NCBI RefSeq assembly: GCF_023283765.1
Contig: NZ_JAKILG010000002.1
Span: 62,001-126,000 of the forward strand
DNA: 64,000 nucleotides
Source of the DNA: Shewanella profunda
GTDB lineage: Bacteria > Pseudomonadota > Gammaproteobacteria > Enterobacterales > Shewanellaceae
Direction of reading: 5' to 3'
The notes under the pieces are model-generated. The model had not been told where the DNA came from, did not search any database, and saw only the letters and a list, made by a program, of their open reading frames with translations. Made by a program: the position numbers and the translations under genes. This document shows, one piece after another, positions 58,356 through 64,000 of this stretch (the stretch's first letter is position 1; the number at the start of each line of letters is the position of its first letter).

Positions 58356-58859
58356 ATGCATTATCAAGTCAATAAACAAGATGCAGCAGGTTTTACCTTA
58401 ATTGAACTCGTCGTGGTGATTATTGTGCTTGGGATCTTAGCTGTGATCGCCGCGCCTAAATTTATCGGTTTAAGTAAAGAAGCGCGGGGGCAAACCTTAA
58501 GCCAAGTGCAGGCCAGCGTTAAAACAGCCAATATGCTAGCTTACTCAAAAACGCAAATGCCCAGCCTGCTAAGCCAATCGGTAGCTGGGCGCGATGATAT
58601 TATTGATATCGACCTCAATGGCGATGGTACTCCAGATACGCGACTAAAATGGGGTTACCTCGATAATACCGATGTGGAAAAATGGATCACATCAGATGAT
58701 AAGCTCATCATTCAATATCAAGGTATTGATATCACTTATATAGGTTATGATCTTAACAACAATTCCTTAGTGAATGATGACCAATGCTATTTCCGCTACA
58801 CCCAGGCCAGTGATGCCAATACTCCACCGCAATATGAGACAAACACCCAAGGCTGTTAG
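58356..58859 (+). CDS. Type IV pilin-like (pseudopilin) protein
   Basis: A 167-residue prepilin. The leader MHYQVNKQDAAG is followed by the processing site G|FTLIEL with the required Glu5 and a long hydrophobic helix VVVIIVLGILAVIAAPKF. The globular part contains DIDLNGDGTPDTR, which looks like a calcium-binding DxDxDG loop, and a C-terminal pair of Cys (DDQCYFRY and TQGC) that could close a disulfide as in MshA-like pilins. It stands alone, 10 bp after lnt, with no pilus or secretion genes nearby. The assembly system it uses must be encoded elsewhere. Confidence 0.85.
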   Translation: MHYQVNKQDAAGFTLIELVVVIIVLGILAVIAAPKFIGLSKEARGQTLSQVQASVKTANMLAYSKTQMPSLLSQSVAGRDDIIDIDLNGDGTPDTRLKWGYLDNTDVEKWITSDDKLIIQYQGIDITYIGYDLNNNSLVNDDQCYFRYTQASDANTPPQYETNTQGC

Positions 58860-59047
58860 TGTGAAGCCCAATTAATCTTTGTTATCCCGCAATTGTCTGC
58901 GAATACATTAGGCGCATTGCGCGTTCCACGTTAAGGTTAACGATTAGACGCGGCCTTATACCAATCACAGTTACTCTGTTTGCATAGCCAATATGATAGG
59001 TACCATTACCTCGTTCCTTAACCAAGGTACACAGTCAAGGCAACTCT

Positions 59048-59707
59048 ATGGCACAGCTTCGCGTGCGCTACCAAACCCACGAATTTGGGGATCTCGACAT
59101 TCATGTCAGAACCCTAAGAAATAATCAAGAATTTGAAGACATAGATGGTGAAGCCGAGAAGCTCGGTATTTCCTCCGCAACTTGGCCATTATTTGGCATA
59201 GTTTGGCCATCGAGCCAAGTGTTATCCCATCATATGGCCGATTATCAAATTGATAATAAACGTATTCTTGAAGTTGGCTGCGGTATAGGGCTGGCAAGTC
59301 TAGTGCTTAACCACAGACATGCCAACATCACAGCAACTGACTATCATCCCGAGTCAGAGAATTTCCTTAAGCAGAATGTCGATTTAAATCACGGTCGTGC
59401 AATTCCGTTTGTTCGAACGGGTTGGGCAGATGCACAAACTAATTTAGGTTTATTTGACCTCATTATTGGCAGCGATCTCTTGTATGAACAAGAACATGCC
59501 GATCTCTTATCACAATTTATTGAACAGCATGCTAAACCGATTTGTGATGTGGTTTTAGTCGATCCAGGCCGTGGCAATCATGCAAAATTCAGTAAACGTA
59601 TGGTGACCTTAGGTTACAAACACTCACAACATAAACCCATTCACACTGAATTTTTATTAGCGCCCTTTGGCGGTCAAATCCTCTGCTACTCACGTACCAA
59701 CAGTTGA
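59048..59707 (+). CDS. SAM-dependent methyltransferase (Methyltransf_16-like)
   Basis: A 219-residue class I methyltransferase. Motif I is ILEVGCGIGLASLVL and the acidic end of beta2 is ATDYHPES; DLIIGSDLLYEQEH resembles the motif II region of the lysine-methyltransferase-like family (PF10294), whose members act on proteins. The conserved ATWPLFGIVWPSSQVLS segment upstream is also typical. The substrate is unknown. It has its own upstream region of 188 bp and ends at a bidirectional terminator. Confidence 0.8.
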   Translation: MAQLRVRYQTHEFGDLDIHVRTLRNNQEFEDIDGEAEKLGISSATWPLFGIVWPSSQVLSHHMADYQIDNKRILEVGCGIGLASLVLNHRHANITATDYHPESENFLKQNVDLNHGRAIPFVRTGWADAQTNLGLFDLIIGSDLLYEQEHADLLSQFIEQHAKPICDVVLVDPGRGNHAKFSKRMVTLGYKHSQHKPIHTEFLLAPFGGQILCYSRTNS

Positions 59708-59759
59708 TATTGCCTAATGAATGCAAATATGAGCAATTTAGGTCTAATCAATCCCAAAA

Positions 59760-59783
59760 AAAACGACGCAAAGGCGTCGTTTT
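59760..59783. terminator. Bidirectional terminator between the methyltransferase gene and ybeL
   Basis: AAAACGACGC-AAAG-GCGTCGTTTT with A residues before and T residues after, between convergent genes. Confidence 0.88.
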
Positions 59784-59807
59784 AACTGCATAGCATCATC
59801 ACCTTGG

Positions 59808-60308
59808 TTAAGGTGTTAGCGGCTCGCGGGTAAATTCTTCATGATCACATTCTGGGCAATCGGGTATCACCCCTGGAAACTCTATGCTCATTTCATGCCC
59901 ACAATTGGTACACACCATAATGCCTTGGTTAACAATATCACCGCTCTGGTAATAACCGTGGTGCTTAAAATCCTGTGTTAACTCATGCCATTCCACTTGG
60001 CTACGGTCAGTAATCTCACTTAACCAATGCCACAGGGTATTTTCTAGGGCGATTAAACTGGGGCTATGGCTGAGGCTATCGGCATTTTGTTCTCGAAGAA
60101 AGCTGGCAATATCACGCTTTAAAAATTGTTCAACCAAAGCAAGCTCATCTTCTCCGGCCTGTTCTTTTAGACGCAAAAACTCCTTACCTTGGGTGACGGA
60201 TTTAAATAAATTCTTTGCAGTCAGCGTGTTATCCTCTACAAATTGCGACTTCACCTCGGTAATTAAGGCTTGATACAGTCCTAGTAATTCGCCACTTCTA
60301 TCATTCAT
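59808..60308 (-). CDS. ybeL: Zinc-ribbon protein YbeL (DUF1451)
   Basis: A 166-residue cytoplasmic protein: a helical N-terminal part (about residues 1-100) and a C-terminal zinc ribbon with Cys pairs in MVCTNCGHEM and PDCPECDHEEF. Function is unknown. It is divergent from leuS, as in E. coli. The ATG at 60308 has AAGGAG eight bases upstream; the TTG at 60314 adds two residues. Confidence 0.9.
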   Translation of the reverse strand: MNDRSGELLGLYQALITEVKSQFVEDNTLTAKNLFKSVTQGKEFLRLKEQAGEDELALVEQFLKRDIASFLREQNADSLSHSPSLIALENTLWHWLSEITDRSQVEWHELTQDFKHHGYYQSGDIVNQGIMVCTNCGHEMSIEFPGVIPDCPECDHEEFTREPLTP

Positions 60309-60430
60309 AACCAATACTCCTTCATAGGAACCTTTTTAATGCATCACTTCTAGTTTATTCTATGCAGATCTTATTCGCGCCGATATGGCGTTAGATCAAA
60401 TAAATAGGCGGCACTGCCGGAAATAGAGTG

Positions 60431-63010
60431 ATGCAAGAGCAATATAATCCCTCAGAAATTGAAGCCTTAGTGCAAAAGCACTGGCATGACAACAAAACCT
60501 TTGAAGTCACTGAAGATGCAAACAAAGAAAAGTTTTATTGCCTTTCGATGTTTCCCTATCCTTCTGGCCGACTCCACATGGGACACGTTCGCAACTATAC
60601 CATAGGTGACGTCGTTGCGCGCTTCCAGCGTCTTCAGGGCAAAAATGTGCTTCAACCAATTGGTTGGGACTCTTTTGGTCTGCCTGCAGAAAATGCCGCA
60701 ATTAACAACAAGACAGCGCCTGCGCCGTGGACCTATGAAAACATAGAGTACATGAAGAACCAGCTGAAACTACTGGGTTTTGGTTATGATTGGAGCCGTG
60801 AAATCGCCACTTGTACCCCAGAATATTATCGCTGGGAACAATGGTTCTTCACTAAGTTGTACGAGAAGGGCCTAGTCTATAAAAAAACAGCTTCGGTCAA
60901 CTGGTGTCCGAACGATGAAACCGTACTGGCAAACGAGCAAGTACAAGACGGTTGCTGCTGGCGCTGTGATACCCCTGTGGAACAAAAAGAAATTCCACAG
61001 TGGTTTATTAAGATCACTGCCTATGCAGAAGAATTATTGAACGATATCGATACCTTAGATGGCTGGCCTGAACAGGTCAAAACCATGCAACGCAACTGGA
61101 TTGGTCGCAGCGAAGGTGTAGAAATGACCTTCGGCGTCGCAGGAAGCGATAAAACTTTCGATATCTATACCACGCGTCCAGATACCTTAATGGGCGTGAC
61201 CTATGTGGCGATTGCCGCAGGTCATCCATTAGCTGAAATCGCCGCGCAAACCAATCCTGAGCTGGCTCAATTTATTGATGAGTGCAAAAACAGCACAACA
61301 TCGGAAGCCGAACTCGCGACCATGGAAAAACGCGGTGTCGCTACGGGTCTTTTCGCCATTCATCCCATCACTGGCAAGCAAGTCCCGATTTGGGCGGCGA
61401 ACTTTGTGCTGATGAACTATGGCACTGGCGCTGTGATGTCAGTTCCAGCCCATGACCAACGTGACTTTGAATTTGCGAAAAAATACGCTTTGTCGATTGA
61501 AGCTGTAATCAAGCCAGTTGACGCCGAAGTGGACATTAGCGAAGCCGCTTATACCGAAAAAGGCGTACTGTTTAACTCGGGTGAGTTCGACGGTTTAGAC
61601 TTCGAAACGGGCTTTAATGCCATAGCTAACAAGTTAGTCGCCGAAGGTAAAGGCAAGCGCCAAGTTAACTATCGCCTGCGCGATTGGGGTGTTTCTCGTC
61701 AGCGTTACTGGGGTGCACCAATCCCTATGGTGACCTTAGCCGACGGTACAGTGATCCCAACACCTGCAGATCAACTGCCAGTATTACTGCCAGAAGATGT
61801 GGTGATGGACGGTATTCAAAGCCCAATCAAGGCCGATAAAGAATGGGCGAAAACCCAAGTCAACGGTCAAGATGCACTGCGCGAAACCGATACCTTCGAT
61901 ACTTTTATGGAATCCTCTTGGTATTACGCCCGTTACTGCAGCCCGCATGCGGACGAAATGTTAGATCCCGCTAAAGCCAACTACTGGCTACCAGTGGATC
62001 AATACATTGGCGGTATCGAACACGCTTGTATGCATTTGTTATATTTCCGCTTCTTCCATAAATTGCTGCGTGATGCGGGTCTGGTTAACTCTAACGAGCC
62101 AGCCAAACAATTGCTGACCCAAGGTATGGTGTTGGCCGATGCCTTCTACTACATCAACGAAAAAGGCGCCCGTGTATGGGTTTCTCCTTTAGATGTAGCC
62201 ACCACAGAAAAAGACGACAAGGGCCGTATTACTAAGGCTATCGACAAAGACGGCAACGAGCTGGTGTATACCGGCATGAGCAAGATGTCTAAGTCGAAAA
62301 ACAATGGTATCGACCCGCAGGTGATGGTTGAAAAATACGGCGCCGATACGGTTCGCCTATTTATGATGTTTGCCTCACCACCAGAATTAACCCTGGAATG
62401 GCAAGAGTCAGGCGTTGAAGGCGCACACCGCTTCATTAAACGTCTGTGGAAGTTAGCAAGCGAGCATATTGCCCAAGATAATAGCGAAGCCTTAGACGTT
62501 AGCAAGTTAACAAGCGAGCAAAAAGCGCTACGCCGTGAGGTGCACAAGACTATCGCTAAAGTGACCGACGATATCGGCCGCCGTCAGATGTTCAACACTG
62601 CGGTTGCCGCCGTGATGGAGCTGATGAATCACCTGCAAAAAGCGCCACAAACCACAGGCCAAGACAACGCCATTATCGGTGAAGCCTTATCTGCGGTAGT
62701 ACGTTTGCTGTACCCAATTATTCCCCATGTGAGCTTTAACCTGTGGAACGAATTAGGTAATGCAGGCTACATCGAAGACAGCCAATGGCCCACCGTTGAT
62801 GAAGCAGCACTGGTTGAAGACAGCAAGCTTATCGTTGTACAAGTTAACGGTAAAGTTCGTGCAAAAATCACCGTCGCCGCCGATGCGGATAAAGACTCAG
62901 TTGAAGCCCTAGGTATGAATGATGAGCATGTGATCAAATACTTAGAAGGTTTAACCGTGCGTAAAGTGATCTATGTTCCGGGCAAACTACTCAGCATAGT
63001 GGCAAATTAA
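60431..63010 (+). CDS. leuS: Leucyl-tRNA synthetase
   Basis: Charges tRNA-Leu. The class I signatures are [14 protein letters not shown] (HIGH-type) and SKMSKSKNN (KMSKS); the CP1 editing domain contains [16 protein letters not shown] and [15 protein letters not shown]. 859 residues (E. coli 860) from the ATG at 60431; a GTG directly upstream would add one. It heads leuS-lptE-holA. No T-box or leader peptide is visible in the short upstream region. Confidence 0.98.
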   Translation: MQEQYNPSEIEALVQKHWHDNKTFEVTEDANKEKFYCLSMFPYPSGRLHMGHVRNYTIGDVVARFQRLQGKNVLQPIGWDSFGLPAENAAINNKTAPAPWTYENIEYMKNQLKLLGFGYDWSREIATCTPEYYRWEQWFFTKLYEKGLVYKKTASVNWCPNDETVLANEQVQDGCCWRCDTPVEQKEIPQWFIKITAYAEELLNDIDTLDGWPEQVKTMQRNWIGRSEGVEMTFGVAGSDKTFDIYTTRPDTLMGVTYVAIAAGHPLAEIAAQTNPELAQFIDECKNSTTSEAELATMEKRGVATGLFAIHPITGKQVPIWAANFVLMNYGTGAVMSVPAHDQRDFEFAKKYALSIEAVIKPVDAEVDISEAAYTEKGVLFNSGEFDGLDFETGFNAIANKLVAEGKGKRQVNYRLRDWGVSRQRYWGAPIPMVTLADGTVIPTPADQLPVLLPEDVVMDGIQSPIKADKEWAKTQVNGQDALRETDTFDTFMESSWYYARYCSPHADEMLDPAKANYWLPVDQYIGGIEHACMHLLYFRFFHKLLRDAGLVNSNEPAKQLLTQGMVLADAFYYINEKGARVWVSPLDVATTEKDDKGRITKAIDKDGNELVYTGMSKMSKSKNNGIDPQVMVEKYGADTVRLFMMFASPPELTLEWQESGVEGAHRFIKRLWKLASEHIAQDNSEALDVSKLTSEQKALRREVHKTIAKVTDDIGRRQMFNTAVAAVMELMNHLQKAPQTTGQDNAIIGEALSAVVRLLYPIIPHVSFNLWNELGNAGYIEDSQWPTVDEAALVEDSKLIVVQVNGKVRAKITVAADADKDSVEALGMNDEHVIKYLEGLTVRKVIYVPGKLLSIVAN

Positions 63011-63030
63011 ATAGGAAACCGCGAAAACTT

Positions 63031-63525
63031 ATGCTAATCAAACGCATATGCTTCGCAATCATGGCACTGACCATTATGGCCAGTGCTGGTTGCGGTTTTA
63101 AGCTTCAACGAAGTTATCAGATCCCAGACGTGCTCAGTCAATTAAGTTTGACTAGCTCGGATGAATACAGCGAACTCACCCGCTTAGTTCGTGAGCGTTT
63201 ACGCTTGAACAACGTCAAAGTGGTTGATGCTGCAAATGATATTCCCGTTTTGAGATTAATGACAGACTCGCTAGAGCGCTCGACACTATCGCTTTATTCC
63301 ACAGGGAATGTGGCTGAGTACGAGTTGATTTACCTTGTAGAGTTTGCCGTTGCCTTACCGGGTAAAGAGGCGCAACCCTTCAAAATTGAAATTCGCCGCG
63401 ACTACTTAGACGATCCCCGTACCGCATTGGCTAAAAGTCGTGAAATGGAACTTCTGGTCAAAGAAATGCGCGTTCAAGCCGCCGATCGTATTTTACAATC
63501 GATGGCGAGTATTGAGGTGAATTAA
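63031..63525 (+). CDS. lptE: LPS assembly lipoprotein LptE
   Basis: An outer membrane lipoprotein that plugs the LptD barrel and helps insert LPS. The lipobox ASAGC (Cys21) follows a short signal; the mature part begins GFKLQRSYQIPDVLSQLSL, as in the family. 164 residues (E. coli 193, so somewhat short). It lies 20 bp after leuS. Its stop overlaps the start of a five-codon mini-ORF that leads into holA. Confidence 0.9.
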   Translation: MLIKRICFAIMALTIMASAGCGFKLQRSYQIPDVLSQLSLTSSDEYSELTRLVRERLRLNNVKVVDAANDIPVLRLMTDSLERSTLSLYSTGNVAEYELIYLVEFAVALPGKEAQPFKIEIRRDYLDDPRTALAKSREMELLVKEMRVQAADRILQSMASIEVN

Positions 63526-63542
63526 TGCGGAACGACAATTAA
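63525..63542 (+). other. Five-codon mini-ORF between lptE and holA
   Basis: ATG CGG AAC GAC AAT TAA overlaps the lptE stop by one base (TAATG) and ends directly before the holA ATG. holA has no ribosome site of its own, so ribosomes may reach it by terminating on and restarting from this mini-ORF. Confidence 0.4.
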
Positions 63543-64000
63543 ATGCGGGTCTATCCGGATCAACTTTCCCGCCACCTCAATCAATTATTACCTTGTTACC
63601 TGATTTTTGGTGATGATCCTTGGTTAATCGAAACAACTAAGGATCAAATACGCCAATTTGCGAAACGCCAAGGCTTCGATGAGAAAGTTCAACTCATTCA
63701 AGATACTAGCTTTAATTGGAACGACTTGACTCAGGAATGGCACGCCATGAGCCTGTTTTCCAGTAAACGTCTTATCGAACTCACGCTCCCGAATGCCAAA
63801 CCTGGCGCCGAAGGTTCTAGTGCACTGCAATCACTACTGCAGATACCCAACCCCGATATGTTGTTGATTATCGAGGGGCCAAAACTCGCCAATGAGCAAA
63901 CTAACAGTAAATGGTTTAAGGCTCTCGATACCCATGGCATGTATATCCCCTGCGCGACGCCTGAGGGTGATCAGTTTATGCGCTGGCTCGACTCGCGTCT
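63543..64000 (+). CDS. holA: DNA polymerase III delta subunit HolA (partial, N-terminal)
   Basis: The clamp-loader delta subunit that opens the beta clamp. 152 residues are visible, from MRVYPDQLSRHLNQLLPCYL to the window end, with the conserved LIFGDDPWLIETT, MSLFSSKRLIEL and LLIIEGPKL segments. The rest lies outside the window. It directly follows lptE, as in E. coli. Confidence 0.93.
   Translation, partial: MRVYPDQLSRHLNQLLPCYLIFGDDPWLIETTKDQIRQFAKRQGFDEKVQLIQDTSFNWNDLTQEWHAMSLFSSKRLIELTLPNAKPGAEGSSALQSLLQIPNPDMLLIIEGPKLANEQTNSKWFKALDTHGMYIPCATPEGDQFMRWLDSR

Overview
The window is an ordinary, gene-dense stretch of a gammaproteobacterial chromosome. The proteins read like a Shewanella of the S. 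oneidensis / S. putrefaciens group: near-textbook gammaproteobacterial housekeeping proteins combined with Shewanella-style c-di-GMP proteins. No prophage, insertion sequence, CRISPR array, integron or genomic island was seen, and no gene looks frameshifted. Two genes are cut by the window edges: an acyltransferase C-terminus at the left and holA at the right.

Layout. (1) 1-10.4 kb: a CBS-domain protein, a GhxP-type purine permease, two PilZ proteins flanking radA, an alpha/beta hydrolase, serB and the divergent ytjB-like membrane protein. (2) 10.4-18.8 kb: a nucleoside scavenging block on the minus strand (deoC-deoA-deoB-deoD, the Tsx/OmpK-like channel, nupC), then a YjjV-type TatD hydrolase and a small cysteine-pair protein. 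ytjB-serB-radA, deoCABD, yjjV and prfC are also neighbours in E. coli. (3) 18.8-44.2 kb: the translation and RNA block (prfC, nlpI, pnp, rpsO, truB, rbfA, infB, nusA, rimP, initiator tRNA, tRNA-Leu, secG, tpiA, glmM, folP, ftsH, rlmE, yhbY, secF, secD, greA). A GGDEF-EAL gene sits between pnp and rpsO on the other strand. (4) 44.4-46.6 kb: a three-gene operon (PepSY membrane protein, DUF2271, DUF4198) with a near-consensus Fur box upstream. (5) 46.8-64 kb: a lipoprotein, a seven-tRNA operon (Met-Leu-Gln-Gln-Met-Leu-Gln), ychF, pth, ubiF, a secreted hypothetical protein, miaB-phoH-ybeY-corC-lnt, a lone pseudopilin, a methyltransferase, ybeL, leuS, lptE and holA. This matches the E. coli holA...ubiF-metT region.

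How the genes work together. Tsx, NupC and DeoABCD take nucleosides from the outer membrane to central metabolism, and a good promoter with a CRP-like site lies before tsx. The initiator tRNA-rimP-nusA-infB-rbfA-truB operon carries a clear promoter before the tRNA and terminator-like hairpins between its parts. Both fit the known autogenous control of nusA. Many gene ends are marked by strong symmetric terminators.

I found no convincing undescribed system. The best leads are regulatory or architectural: the rimP leader hairpins, the Fur-boxed PepSY operon, the tRNA duplication, the nested repeat between miaB and phoH, the mini-ORF in front of holA, and the structured leader of the purine permease. 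All assignments come from reading the sequence and from recall of protein families; no database search was run.
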